Positions 16,760 through 25,974 of a DNA stretch of 64,000 nucleotides are shown here, in pieces (position 1 is the stretch's first letter; every line of letters begins with the position of its first letter). Origin of the DNA: Ralstonia insidiosa (GTDB lineage Bacteria; Pseudomonadota; Gammaproteobacteria; Burkholderiales; Burkholderiaceae); NCBI RefSeq assembly GCF_008801405.1, contig NZ_VZPV01000001.1, forward strand, positions 2,790,001-2,854,000. Direction: 5' to 3'. The position numbers and the translations under genes are program-made. The notes beneath the pieces were generated by a model. It had not been told where the DNA came from and did not search any database. It worked only from the letters and a program-made list of their open reading frames with translations.

Positions 16760-18253
16760 ATGAGCAACAGCAACACGATGCATTACCTCGACTACGCCGC
16801 CACCACGCCGGCCGACCCCCGCGTGATCGCCGCGATGACTGCCTGCCTTGGCATCGAGGGTGCATTTGGCAATCCCGCATCGAGCTCACACGCGACCGGG
16901 CGACGCGCGAAGAACCAGGTCGAGCACGCACGCGAACAGGTCGCCGCACTCATTAACGCAGATGCCGATGAAATCATCTGGACATCCGGCGCCACCGAAT
17001 CCAACAACCTCGCCCTGAAGGGCTACGCGGATACCGCCACCGACAAGCGCCACCTGATCACCAGCCGCATCGAGCACAAGGCCATTCTGGACACGATGGC
17101 GCACCTGTCGACACGCGGCCCATCGGCAGTCTCGGTGACGTACCTCTCGCCAACTGCGCAGGGCGAGATGACCGCTGACGCCGTAGCCGCCGCGATGACG
17201 CCGGAAACGGGGCTCGTCTCGCTCATGCTGGTGAACAACGAGCTTGGCACGCTGACCGACATCCGTGCGATCGCGCAGATCGTGCACGCTGCGGGCGCGC
17301 TGTTCCATGTCGATGCAGCACAGGCGCTGGGCAAGACGCCGATTGACGTGCGCGCGCTCGGGATCGACATGCTGTCGATGTCCGCACACAAGTTCTATGG
17401 CCCAAAGGGCATCGGCGCGCTGTATGTCCGCCGCGATATTGCAGACCGCATTGCGCCGCAGATGCATGGCGGTGGGCATGAGCGCGGCCTGCGCTCGGGC
17501 ACGCTGGCGACACATCAGATCGTCGGCATGGGGGTTGCATGCGCACTGGCGGCCGAAGAGATCGAGAGCGAAACCGCCCGAATCTCGGCGCTCAGCCAGC
17601 GACTGAAGACGTCAGTGCTCGCCCTTGGCGATGTGGTCCACAACGGTGACGTAGCACGACGCATCCCGCACACCCTGAGCTTGACGGTCAATGCGCCCGG
17701 CTTCTTCCCGTTCATGCTGGGTGATGACCTCGCAGTGTCTTCGACCTCTGCGTGCAATTCCGCTGCCGGCACACCGTCCCACGTGCTCACGGCAATCGGT
17801 CTGGATGCCGACGCGGCGGGCCGCACCGTGCGCATCAGCCTCGGTCGTTTCACGACGGAGGAAGACATCGACTTTGCAATTGCCTGTTTTCAACGGGCCG
17901 TCGAGCAATGCCGGGCCACGGCGTCGAATGGATTGGCCGCTTCGCGCCAGATCATGCCGACGGATCTGAAAGCGATTCGCGATGCGGGGTTCCGCTCCGT
18001 GATCTGCAACCGCCCCGATGGGGAAGACATCGACCAGCCCGACTTTGAAGAGATCGCCGCAGCCGCGCGCGAACTGGGTCTGGAAACACGTTACCTGCCT
18101 GTCGAGCCGAATCACATCGGTGATGCGGAAGTCAACGCGTTTGGCGCGTTGGTTGATGCACTGCCCAAGCCGATTCTCGCGTACTGCAGGAGCGGAAACC
18201 GCGCTGGCATGCTCTCGAATCGCCTGGTGGAACAGCGCAAGGCAACTGCTTGA
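16760..18253 (+). CDS. cysteine desulfurase fused to a DUF442 (TIGR01244-type) domain
   Basis: 497 aa against about 380-405 for a normal NifS/IscS. Residues about 1-385 are a class V aminotransferase-fold cysteine desulfurase: PLP lysine in MSAHKFYGPKG, and the sulfur-accepting Cys in SSTSACNSAAGTPSHVL. Residues about 392-497 form a DUF442/TIGR01244 domain, related to dual-specificity phosphatases and the sulfur transferase/beta-lactamase-like protein Blh: it starts at LKAIRDAGFRSVICNRPDGED and has a catalytic loop YCRSGNRAG. The fusion could pass persulfide sulfur from the desulfurase Cys to the DUF442 Cys. Divergent Lrp/AsnC regulator upstream. Confidence 0.9.
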   Translation: MSNSNTMHYLDYAATTPADPRVIAAMTACLGIEGAFGNPASSSHATGRRAKNQVEHAREQVAALINADADEIIWTSGATESNNLALKGYADTATDKRHLITSRIEHKAILDTMAHLSTRGPSAVSVTYLSPTAQGEMTADAVAAAMTPETGLVSLMLVNNELGTLTDIRAIAQIVHAAGALFHVDAAQALGKTPIDVRALGIDMLSMSAHKFYGPKGIGALYVRRDIADRIAPQMHGGGHERGLRSGTLATHQIVGMGVACALAAEEIESETARISALSQRLKTSVLALGDVVHNGDVARRIPHTLSLTVNAPGFFPFMLGDDLAVSSTSACNSAAGTPSHVLTAIGLDADAAGRTVRISLGRFTTEEDIDFAIACFQRAVEQCRATASNGLAASRQIMPTDLKAIRDAGFRSVICNRPDGEDIDQPDFEEIAAAARELGLETRYLPVEPNHIGDAEVNAFGALVDALPKPILAYCRSGNRAGMLSNRLVEQRKATA

Positions 18254-18266
18254 AGGAAGACGCGGC

Positions 18267-18761
18267 TTAACCCAACCAGGGCCGCAGTGCCTGCCACGCA
18301 CGCAGCTTTTCCGCGTAGGACAAGGTATGCGCTGGGCTGCTGGAGGGGAGCGTAAGGATGTGGTGGCTGCCGCCGTACGCACCGAGCGCTTTCTGGCCGA
18401 TGCGCGCGGCGGTGCCGCCGTTGAAGGCAATCACCGCCAGTTCCGGCAATGATGCGATGAGGCCGACGAGGTCGTTGCCGGCGTGGTCGCGGATGTTGCT
18501 ATCGAGGCTGCCTTCTCGCTTGGCCTCGGCCACGACATCCCACAAACCAAGGCGATGCGCGCGCAGCGCTTGCAGGCGCGCGTCGTAGTCCATGCCCGGC
18601 AAATCTTGGCCGATCACCTCACCGGCCAGACGCCAGAACTGGTTGTGCTTGTAGGCGTAGTACTGCGCTTGCGCAAGCGATGCCTCGCCGGGGAGGCTGC
18701 CCAGGATCAACACGCGGGTATGCGCGTCGACCACGGGCGGAAAGCATCGCTTGAGCGTCAC
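18267..18761 (-). CDS. DNA-deoxyinosine glycosylase (UDG superfamily)
   Basis: 164-aa base-excision repair enzyme of the uracil-DNA glycosylase superfamily, family 6 (HDG) type. The N-terminal LILGSLPGEASLAQAQYYAYKHNQFW block and the C-terminal LPSSSPAH motif (the substrate-binding loop) are seen. It removes hypoxanthine or related deaminated bases from DNA. The start is 20 bp downstream of the htpG stop on the same strand, so the two may share a transcript. Confidence 0.85.
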   Translation of the reverse strand: MTLKRCFPPVVDAHTRVLILGSLPGEASLAQAQYYAYKHNQFWRLAGEVIGQDLPGMDYDARLQALRAHRLGLWDVVAEAKREGSLDSNIRDHAGNDLVGLIASLPELAVIAFNGGTAARIGQKALGAYGGSHHILTLPSSSPAHTLSYAEKLRAWQALRPWLG

Positions 18762-18781
18762 TGCAGTGGACGGATCGCCGA

Positions 18782-20704
18782 TCAGGCCAGCAGACGGTTC
18801 ACGCGTTGCACGTAAGCCGCCGGGTCGGTCAACGAACCGCCTTCAGCCAGCAGTGCCTGATCAAACAGCACGTGCAGGCGATCTTCAAACGCGGCGCGAT
18901 CGGCGTCGTTGCCGGTGATGGTTTCCAGCAGCGCCAGCTTGCGCACCAGCGGATGCGTCGGGTTCAGTTCCAGCACCGGCTTGCTTTCCGGAGCCTGCTG
19001 CCCAGCCTGCTTGAGCAGACGCGCCAGCGTGCCGCTGATATCGCCATCGTCTGCGACCAGGCACGACGGCGAATCGGTCAGGCGATGCGTGATGCGCACG
19101 TCCTTGGCCTTGTCGCCCAGCACGGCCTTGGCGCGTTCGACCAGTGCCTTGAACTCGCCTTCCACCTTGGCGTGCTCGGCCTTCTCGGCCTCGTCTTCCA
19201 TGGCGCCTAGGTCGAGATCGCCGCGCGCCACCGACACCAGTTCCTTCTCTTCGAAGTCGTGCAGGAACGAGAGCATCCACTCGTCGACGCGGTCGGTCAG
19301 CAGCAGCACTTCCACGCCCTTCTTGCGGAAGATTTCCAGGTGCGGGCTCGACTTGGCGGCCGTCCAGTTCTCGGCGGTCACGTAGTAGATCTTGTCCTGG
19401 CCTTCCTTCATGCGGCCGATGTAGTCGGCCAGCGAGACGGTCTGCGCACTGTCTTCGTTGTGCGTGGAAGCGAAGCGCAGCAGCTTGGCGATGCGGTCCT
19501 TGTTGGCGTGGTCTTCGCCGATGCCTTCCTTGAGCACCTGGCCGAAGTGCTGCCAGAAGGTGGCGTACTTCTCCTTCTCGGCGGCGTCATCCGACTCGGC
19601 CATCGATTCGAGCATGCCCAGCACGCGCTTGGTCGAGCCCTCGCGGATGGCCTTCACATCGCGGCTTTCCTGCAGGATTTCACGCGACACGTTCAGTGGC
19701 AGATCGGCCGAATCGATCACGCCCTTCACGAAGCGCAGGTAGCCCGGCAGCAGTTGCTCGGCGTCGTCCATGATGAAGACGCGCTTGACGTACAGCTTCA
19801 GGCCGCTGCGGCGCTCGCGATCCCACAGGTCGAACGGGGCGTTGGTCGGGAGGTACAGCAACTGCGTGTATTCGCTGCGGCCTTCCACGCGGTTGTGCGT
19901 CCAGGCGAGCGGCTTGCCGTTTTCGTGCGCGATGTGCTGGTAGAACGCGATGTACTGCTCGTCCGTCACGTCGGCGCGCGGGCGGGCCCACAGGGCGCTG
20001 CCCTGGTTGATGGTTTCCCATTCGTCCTGGGCAACCATCTCCTTCTTCTCTTCGTCCCACGCTTCCTTGCGCATCTGGATCGGCAGGGAGATGTGGTCCG
20101 AATACTTCTGCACGACCGACTTGATGCGCCAGGCGGAAAGGAAATCGTCCTCGCCCTCGCGCAGGTGCAGCGTGATGGTGGTGCCGCGCTCGGCACGCTC
20201 GATGGTGTCGACGGTGAATTCGCCATCGCCGGTGCTTTCCCAGCGCACGCCTTCATTGGCGGCCACGCCGGCGCGGCGCGATTCCACCGTCACGCGGTCG
20301 GCCACAATGAAAGCGGAGTAGAAACCCACGCCAAACTGGCCGATCAGCGCAGCATCTTTTTGCTGATCGCCAGAGAGCTGGCTGAAGAACTCGCGCGTGC
20401 CCGAGCGGGCGATGGTGCCGAGGTTGTGGATGGCCTCGTCGCGGCTCATGCCGATGCCGTTGTCGGCAATGGTGATGGTGCGTGCGGCGGCATCGAAACC
20501 GATGCGGATACCCAGCTCGCCACCGCCTTCGAGCAGCGACGGATCGGCGATGCCTTCAAAGCGCAGCTTGTCCACCGCATCCGACGCATTGGAAACCAAC
20601 TCCCGCAGGAAGATTTCCTTGTTGCTGTACAGCGAGTGGATCATCAAGTGCAGAAGCTGTTTCACTTCTGCCTGGAAAGCCATCTTCTCGTGCGGTGCGC
20701 TCAT
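18782..20704 (-). CDS. htpG: Hsp90 chaperone HtpG
   Basis: About 640-aa cytoplasmic ATP-dependent chaperone. GHKL ATP-binding motifs are all present: SNASDAVDKLRFE near residue 35, ITIADNGIGMSRDE near 80, and GQFGVGFYSAFIV near 120. The middle domain includes LPLNVSREILQESR, and the C-terminal dimerisation domain follows. Length is normal for bacterial Hsp90. The start at 20704 (MSAPHEK) fits known HtpG N-termini; an ATG at 20713 is the alternative. I could not recognise a clear sigma-32 promoter in the roughly 100 bp before it. Confidence 0.97.
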   Translation of the reverse strand: MSAPHEKMAFQAEVKQLLHLMIHSLYSNKEIFLRELVSNASDAVDKLRFEGIADPSLLEGGGELGIRIGFDAAARTITIADNGIGMSRDEAIHNLGTIARSGTREFFSQLSGDQQKDAALIGQFGVGFYSAFIVADRVTVESRRAGVAANEGVRWESTGDGEFTVDTIERAERGTTITLHLREGEDDFLSAWRIKSVVQKYSDHISLPIQMRKEAWDEEKKEMVAQDEWETINQGSALWARPRADVTDEQYIAFYQHIAHENGKPLAWTHNRVEGRSEYTQLLYLPTNAPFDLWDRERRSGLKLYVKRVFIMDDAEQLLPGYLRFVKGVIDSADLPLNVSREILQESRDVKAIREGSTKRVLGMLESMAESDDAAEKEKYATFWQHFGQVLKEGIGEDHANKDRIAKLLRFASTHNEDSAQTVSLADYIGRMKEGQDKIYYVTAENWTAAKSSPHLEIFRKKGVEVLLLTDRVDEWMLSFLHDFEEKELVSVARGDLDLGAMEDEAEKAEHAKVEGEFKALVERAKAVLGDKAKDVRITHRLTDSPSCLVADDGDISGTLARLLKQAGQQAPESKPVLELNPTHPLVRKLALLETITGNDADRAAFEDRLHVLFDQALLAEGGSLTDPAAYVQRVNRLLA

Positions 20705-20806
20705 GGTGTGCATCAAAAGTCTGGAAAGTGGAAAGAGAAGCGGGCTACACCTTGCGCGTGCGCCCGCATGAATTTGTGAGGCTAGATAAGGCGGATGGCC
20801 CGGTTT

Positions 20807-22282
20807 TCAAGCCCCGCGATCGAGCTGTTCGGCCAGGAAGCGGAGCATGTCGGGGTCACCGCTGGTGGCAATGTTGAAGCGCATCCACGTAGACGGCATC
20901 TGCGACGGCGAAAACAGGCTCCCCGGCGCAAACACGTAGCCCTGCTCGTGGCCGGCACGGGCGATGGCGTTGGTGTCCTGCCCGGTATCGGCCCAGAGGA
21001 ACATGCCCGCGCCCTGCTGGGCAAACAGCTTCAGGCCCATGCGTTCGAGGTTGCGCTGAACGCCATCCCGGGCACGGTCCAGGCGGCCTCGCACCCGGTC
21101 GACATGCTTGCGGTACTGGCCTTCGGTGAGGATCCTGTACAGCACCCGCTCGTTGATCTCGGGCGTGGTCAGACCCGCCAGCAGCTTGCTATCGGTCAGG
21201 TTCTTGGCCAACTCCGGATGGCACGCAATAAAGCCCACGCGCAGGTTGATCGCCAGCGTCTTGGAAAAACTGCTCAGGTAGATCACGCGGCGCAACTGGT
21301 CGAGGCTTGCCAGGCGCGTGCCTTGGTGTCCAGGCGGCGCGAGGTCCCCATAGATATCGTCTTCGACGATCAGGAAGCCGTACTGCTCGGCCAACCGCAA
21401 CAACTGGAACGCCTTGGCCGCCGAGAGCGACGTGCCCGTCGGGTTGTGCAGGATCGAGTTGATGATCAGCAGCTTGGGCCGGCGCACCTGCACCAGCCCT
21501 TCCAGGGCCACCAGGTCCGGCCCCTCGGTGGTGTACGGCACACCGATCACCTGGGCACCCTGCGCGGCAAAGCGGCCGAACATCAGGAACCACGCCGGAT
21601 CGGCCACCAGCACCGTATCACCGGGCTGCACGTACTGGCGCGCGATCAGGTCGAGCGATGAGGTGATGCCTGAGGTCATGACAATCTGGTCGGGCCGTGC
21701 GCCGATCTCAAGCTCCGCCAGGCGCGTCTGCAACTGCTGGCGCAGCGGCAAGAAGCCCTGCGGCAAACCCGGCGCCAGAAACTGGCTGCCGTTCTGGCGG
21801 CCCAGTGTGCGCAATGCGTTGGCGATCAACTCGCCATCCAACCAGCCGTTGGGCAAGAAACCCGTCCCGGGCGACTTGCGCGGCTCGGCCGAAAGAAACA
21901 TGTTGCGCAGCAGCCAGGCCACATCCACCTTGCGCCCAACCGCCAGCGGCGCGACCGGCTCTTCCGGCAGCGGCGTATGGCGCTCCTTCACATAGAAGCC
22001 CGAGCCGCGACGCGACTCCAGATACCCCTGCGCCACCAACCGCTCATACGCCTCCACCACGGTGAAGCGCGAAATGCTCTTCTCCTGCGCCAGTTGCCGG
22101 ATCGACGGCATGCGCATGCCGGCCCGAAAGACGCGCTCGTCGATGCGCATGCGCGCCCATTCGGTCAGCTGATCCACCAGCGTCATCTGCGCCGATGGAA
22201 TGGGGTCGGGCAGTTGCTCCGCAGCCGGCCTTGCGGTGGCGCGCCGGGCATCCAGACTGACGATTTGGGAGGAAGCGGTCAT
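20807..22282 (-). CDS. MocR-type GntR regulator with aminotransferase domain
   Basis: 491-aa regulator: an N-terminal GntR winged-helix (residues ~35-100, MRMPSIRQLAQEKSISRFTVVEAYERLVAQGYLESRRGSGFYV) joined to a type-I aminotransferase domain with the PLP lysine in YLSSFSKTLAINLRVGF. MocR proteins sense PLP or amino-acid adducts. It is divergent from alaX across 132 bp that hold three TGTACAG repeats, so it likely controls the AlaX-EamA-RidA run and itself. The very long open frame continuing upstream to 22744 lies over alaX and is not coding. Confidence 0.93.
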   Translation of the reverse strand: MTASSQIVSLDARRATARPAAEQLPDPIPSAQMTLVDQLTEWARMRIDERVFRAGMRMPSIRQLAQEKSISRFTVVEAYERLVAQGYLESRRGSGFYVKERHTPLPEEPVAPLAVGRKVDVAWLLRNMFLSAEPRKSPGTGFLPNGWLDGELIANALRTLGRQNGSQFLAPGLPQGFLPLRQQLQTRLAELEIGARPDQIVMTSGITSSLDLIARQYVQPGDTVLVADPAWFLMFGRFAAQGAQVIGVPYTTEGPDLVALEGLVQVRRPKLLIINSILHNPTGTSLSAAKAFQLLRLAEQYGFLIVEDDIYGDLAPPGHQGTRLASLDQLRRVIYLSSFSKTLAINLRVGFIACHPELAKNLTDSKLLAGLTTPEINERVLYRILTEGQYRKHVDRVRGRLDRARDGVQRNLERMGLKLFAQQGAGMFLWADTGQDTNAIARAGHEQGYVFAPGSLFSPSQMPSTWMRFNIATSGDPDMLRFLAEQLDRGA

Positions 22283-22312
22283 GACGGAGGTGGGCAAAAG
22301 AAGGGCCGAGAA

Positions 22313-22355
22313 CTGTACAGAAAGCACCATGACAAAGTGTACAGGTACTGTACAG
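22313..22355. promoter_or_regulatory. three TGTACAG repeats, probable MocR operators
   Basis: The heptamer TGTACAG occurs at 22314-22320, 22338-22344 and 22349-22355 in the mocR/alaX divergent gap. The first and third are within the palindrome CTGTACAG. The second and third are 11 bp apart, one turn of the helix, so they face the same side. Paired direct repeats with this spacing are a typical arrangement for MocR operators. Confidence 0.7.
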
Positions 22356-22414
22356 ACACAGTTCGGTAGGATCAAGGTCAGAAATCCGCACCCAGCGAAT
22401 CGGAGACCCCCGCC

Positions 22415-23134
22415 ATGCCAACGCTCAAGCGCTTTGACGAAGACGCCTACCGCGTCACCTGCGACGCCACCGTCGTCGCCGTACATCCGGAAGGCATCGA
22501 GTTGGACCAGACCGTGTTCTACGCCCGCAGCGGCGGCCAGGCGGGTGACACCGGCGTGCTCACCCTCGGCGATGGGCAAACCATCGCCATTGCCGACACC
22601 GTCTACAGCCCGGATCGCCAGACGGTGCTGCACGTGCCGGCCGAGGGCGCAGATCTCACCCTGCTCGCTTCCGGCACGCCCGTCACCGCCGCCATCGACT
22701 GGGACCGTCGCCACCGGCTGATGCGCTTGCACACGTGCCTGCACCTGCTCGGCTCGCTAATCCCGGTGCCAGTCACAGGCTGCGGCATCTCGCCGGATTC
22801 CGGCCGCATCGATTTCGACCTGCCCGAATCGACGCTCGACCGCGACACGCTCACCACGCAACTGAACGAACTCATCGGCCGCAACACGCCCGTGCGCATC
22901 GACCTGATCACGCCGGAAGAACTGGCCGCGCAGCCCGAACTGGTGCGCACCATCGGCGCTGCGCCGCCCGTGGGCGCTGGAGCCATCCGCATCATCCATA
23001 TCGACGGCATCGACCGCCAACCGTGCGGCGGCACCCACGTGCGCGCCACCGGCGAGATCGGCCGCGTGGTCGTCACCAAGATCGAAAAGAAGAGCCGCCA
23101 GAACCGCCGCGTGGCAGTGGCGTTTGCAGATTGA
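22415..23134 (+). CDS. alanyl-tRNA editing protein AlaX-type
   Basis: 239-aa trans-editing protein of the AlaX-M type: related to the editing and C-terminal zinc part of alanyl-tRNA synthetase. Zinc-binding HxxxH in RLHTCLHLLGS near residue 110 and CxxxH in PCGGTHVRATGEIG near residue 205. It hydrolyses Ser (or Gly) mis-attached to tRNA-Ala. The start at 22415 follows a GGAG site. The EamA exporter starts 13 bp downstream, and MocR is divergent. Confidence 0.92.
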   Translation: MPTLKRFDEDAYRVTCDATVVAVHPEGIELDQTVFYARSGGQAGDTGVLTLGDGQTIAIADTVYSPDRQTVLHVPAEGADLTLLASGTPVTAAIDWDRRHRLMRLHTCLHLLGSLIPVPVTGCGISPDSGRIDFDLPESTLDRDTLTTQLNELIGRNTPVRIDLITPEELAAQPELVRTIGAAPPVGAGAIRIIHIDGIDRQPCGGTHVRATGEIGRVVVTKIEKKSRQNRRVAVAFAD

Positions 23135-23147
23135 GCGGGCGCGCGCC

Positions 23148-24086
23148 ATGAACAAGTCCGCCGCCCTGCCGATGCACCACACCGACCACGCTGAACGCCG
23201 CGGCATGCTGCTCGGCTTCATCGGCGTGGCCATCTTCAGCCAGACGCTGCCGTTCACCCGCATGGCCGTGGCCGAGCTGGATGCGACCTTCGTGGCACTC
23301 GTGCGCGCGGTGTTGGCCAGTGTGCTGGCGCTGGGCCTGCTGGCAGCCACCGGCGCGTTCGCGGCAGCCAAACGGCCGCATGGCAGCCAGTGGTGGCAAC
23401 TCGCGGTCACGGCGATGGGCGTGGTGGTGGGTTTTCCGTTGTTCTCTTCGCTGGCAATGCGCGATGTACCGGCTGCCCATGGCGCCATCATCACCGGCCT
23501 GCTGCCGCTGGCGACTGCTGTGTTTGCCGCGTGGTTTGGGCGTGAACGGCCATCGACGGGGTTCTGGCTGTGTGCGGTGGTGGGCAGCGTGCTCGTCGTC
23601 TCATTTGCGCTGCTGCAAGGTGCCGGCGCCCTGCACCGCGCCGACTGGCTGCTGTTCGCCGCCATGGTGACTGGCGCCCTCGGCTATGCAACGGGCGGCA
23701 AGCTCTCGCGCGAGTTGGGCGGCACGCAGACAATTGCCTGGGCGCTGGTCATCTCGCTGCCCGTGCTGCTGCCGATGGTGGGTGCACTGGCGTGGCTGCC
23801 GTCCACGCATCAGGCCGAAGCGCTGACGCATGCGTCCGCCCGCGCTTGGGTGGGGCTGGCCTACGTGTCGGCCTTCTCCATGTTCATCGGCTTCCTGTTC
23901 TGGTATTCGGGCCTGGCTGCGGGCGGTGTTGCGCGGGTCGGCCAGATACAATTGCTGCAACCTTTCATGACGTTGATCGGCGGCTGGCTGCTGCTGGGCG
24001 AATCGCTGGATGCGCCCACTGTGCTGTTTGCGCTGGCAGTGATTGCCGTGGTCGGCATCGGCCGGCGGACGTCGGTGCGCCGATAG
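23148..24086 (+). CDS. EamA family (DMT) exporter
   Basis: 312-aa inner-membrane protein with about ten hydrophobic helices in two EamA repeats (FIGVAIFSQTLPFTRMAVAEL ... second repeat LLQPFMTLIGGWLLLGESLDAPT). It is 13 bp behind alaX, so the pair form an operon. The context with AlaX, MocR and RidA suggests export of an amino acid such as serine or a related toxic amino acid (inference). The start at 23148 (MNKSAALP) is used; eight codons more are open upstream but overlap alaX. Confidence 0.85.
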   Translation: MNKSAALPMHHTDHAERRGMLLGFIGVAIFSQTLPFTRMAVAELDATFVALVRAVLASVLALGLLAATGAFAAAKRPHGSQWWQLAVTAMGVVVGFPLFSSLAMRDVPAAHGAIITGLLPLATAVFAAWFGRERPSTGFWLCAVVGSVLVVSFALLQGAGALHRADWLLFAAMVTGALGYATGGKLSRELGGTQTIAWALVISLPVLLPMVGALAWLPSTHQAEALTHASARAWVGLAYVSAFSMFIGFLFWYSGLAAGGVARVGQIQLLQPFMTLIGGWLLLGESLDAPTVLFALAVIAVVGIGRRTSVRR

Positions 24087-24144
24087 CGCGTCTGTCAGCG
24101 TTACCTCACCCGTATTTATTCACCCAACACCTCAAGGAGTCCTC

Positions 24145-24615
24145 ATGTCCGCCACGCACGACGCCCAGGCCAAGCTCAAGCAACTCGGTATCGAACTGCC
24201 TGCCGCCGGCGCCCCCGCCGCCGCCTACGTCATGGCCGCGCAAACCGGCAACCAGGTCTTCCTGTCCGGCCACATCGCCAAGAAGGACGGCAAGCCGTGG
24301 GTTGGCAAGCTAGGTGCCAGCATGACCACCGAAGAAGGCAAGGCCGCCGCACGCGCCATCGCTATCGACCTGATCGCCACGCTGAATACGCACCTGGGCG
24401 GCGACCTGAGCCGCGTCAAGCGCATCGTCAAGGTCATGAGCTTGGTCAATTCCACGCAGGAGTTCACCGAGCAGCACCTGGTGACCAACGGCGCATCGGA
24501 GCTGTTTGCCGACGTGTTTGGCGATGCTGGCAAGCACGCGCGCAGCGCCTTCGGCGTCGCCCAGATTCCGTTCGGCGCGTGCGTCGAAATCGAGCTGATT
24601 GCTGAAGTCGCTTAA
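24145..24615 (+). CDS. RidA family protein
   Basis: 156-aa member of the RidA/YjgF/Rid family. Family pieces visible: QVFLSGHIAKKDGKPWVGKLGA, LSRVKRIVKVMSLVNSTQEF and the C-terminal HARSAFGVAQIPFGACVEIEL with the conserved Arg that binds the substrate carboxylate. RidA enzymes hydrolyse reactive enamine/imine intermediates from PLP dehydratases, protecting PLP enzymes. It has a good AAGGAG site and sits 58 bp after the exporter. Downstream is a PLP aminotransferase gene. Confidence 0.9.
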   Translation: MSATHDAQAKLKQLGIELPAAGAPAAAYVMAAQTGNQVFLSGHIAKKDGKPWVGKLGASMTTEEGKAAARAIAIDLIATLNTHLGGDLSRVKRIVKVMSLVNSTQEFTEQHLVTNGASELFADVFGDAGKHARSAFGVAQIPFGACVEIELIAEVA

Positions 24616-24733
24616 GCACCCCAATTGCGACGCTCCTGTCACCCAAGGCGGGGGCGTTGCCTGCTATCCTTTTCGCTTTGCCCACCCACGGCGCCCGCTC
24701 ACGAGGTGGGCGTCGCAACACTAGGACCACACC

Positions 24734-25924
24734 ATGGACCACACCGCCTGTACCTTCTCCAACCGTGCTCAGAAACTGACCAGCTCGGCGATCCGGGAAA
24801 TCCTCAAGATCACTGAACGTCCTGAGGTCATTTCGTTTGCCGGCGGCCTGCCCGCCCCGGTCACTTTCCCGGTCGAAGCGATTCAGGCGGCGTGCGCCCG
24901 CATGTTTGCAGACAACCCGCAGGCCGCGTTGCAGTACGGCCCGACTGAAGGGTTGTCCGGACTGCGTGAATGGATTGCCCAGCGTCATGGCACCACCGCA
25001 TCGCGCGTGCTCATCACGACGGGCTCGCAGCAGGGGCTGGACCTGCTGGGCAAGATCTTCATCGACCCGCAAAGCAAGGTGATGGTCGAAACGCCGAGCT
25101 ACCTGGGCGCGTTGCAATCGTTCTCGCTGTTCGAGCCGGCCTATGCATCGGTGCCCAGCGACGACAAGGGCCTGCTGCCCGAAGCGCTCACGCCCGAGCT
25201 GACCGCTGGCGCGCGCTTCTTCTACACCATCCCGAACTTCCAGAACCCGACCGGCCGCCGTCTGCCGCTGGAGCGCCGCCAGGCCCTGGTGGCCCGCGCC
25301 AAGGAACTCGGCGTGCTGCTGGTGGAAGACGATCCGTACGGCGAGCTGAGCTACACCGGCGATCAACTGCCCTCGCTGCGCTCGCTCAACCCGGACGGCG
25401 TGATCTACATGGGCTCGTTCTCGAAGATCCTGGCGCCGGGCATGCGCCTGGGCTACATCATTGCGCCCGAGCATATCCACTTCAAACTCGTGCAGGCCAA
25501 GCAGGCATCGGACCTGCACACGCCCAGCTTCACGCAGCGCGTGGCCTACGAGGTGCTGAAGACTGGCCTGCTCGACACGCACATCCCGAGCATCCGTAAC
25601 CTGTATGGCAAGCAGTGCGAGGCGATGCTCGATTCGCTCCAGCGCCACATGCCGCAAGGCGTGCACTGGAATCGCCCGGAAGGCGGCATGTTCATCTGGG
25701 TGGAAGTGCCGGAAGGCATCGATACGATGGCGCTGCTGGAAAAAGCCGTCGCGCGCAACGTGGCCTTCGTGCCGGGCGCACCGTTCTATGCCAACGCCCC
25801 GCGCCGCAATACCCTGCGCCTGGCGTTCGTGACGGTGGCGCCGGAACGCATTGAACAAGGCATTGCCGTGCTGGGTGAGTTGATGCGCGCAGAAATTGCG
25901 GCAATCACACCCAAGGCCGCCTAA
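24734..25924 (+). CDS. PLP-dependent aminotransferase (2-aminoadipate transaminase type)
   Basis: 396-aa fold-type I aminotransferase, close to LysN/2-aminoadipate and aromatic/branched-chain transaminases that lack a HTH. PLP lysine in MGSFSKILAPGMRLGYI, substrate-side motif FYTIPNFQNPTGRRL, and the N-terminal ISFAGGLPAPVTFPVEAI typical of this group. It transfers amino groups between amino acids and 2-oxoacids. It lies 118 bp after ridA. The next gene starts 50 bp after its stop. Confidence 0.88.
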   Translation: MDHTACTFSNRAQKLTSSAIREILKITERPEVISFAGGLPAPVTFPVEAIQAACARMFADNPQAALQYGPTEGLSGLREWIAQRHGTTASRVLITTGSQQGLDLLGKIFIDPQSKVMVETPSYLGALQSFSLFEPAYASVPSDDKGLLPEALTPELTAGARFFYTIPNFQNPTGRRLPLERRQALVARAKELGVLLVEDDPYGELSYTGDQLPSLRSLNPDGVIYMGSFSKILAPGMRLGYIIAPEHIHFKLVQAKQASDLHTPSFTQRVAYEVLKTGLLDTHIPSIRNLYGKQCEAMLDSLQRHMPQGVHWNRPEGGMFIWVEVPEGIDTMALLEKAVARNVAFVPGAPFYANAPRRNTLRLAFVTVAPERIEQGIAVLGELMRAEIAAITPKAA

Positions 25925-25974
25925 ATTACGTCACTGAACTCACGCATCTATTGAAAGGAAAGGAGCCGTCGTCG

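Noticed and set aside
19259..20779. 506-codon rightward frame over htpG
   Set aside because: Shadow of htpG on the other strand; no recognisable domains.
20807..22744. 645-aa version of the MocR protein
   Set aside because: The extra 154 residues overlap alaX and the operator region and lack GntR-family similarity; the start at 22282 gives the normal length.
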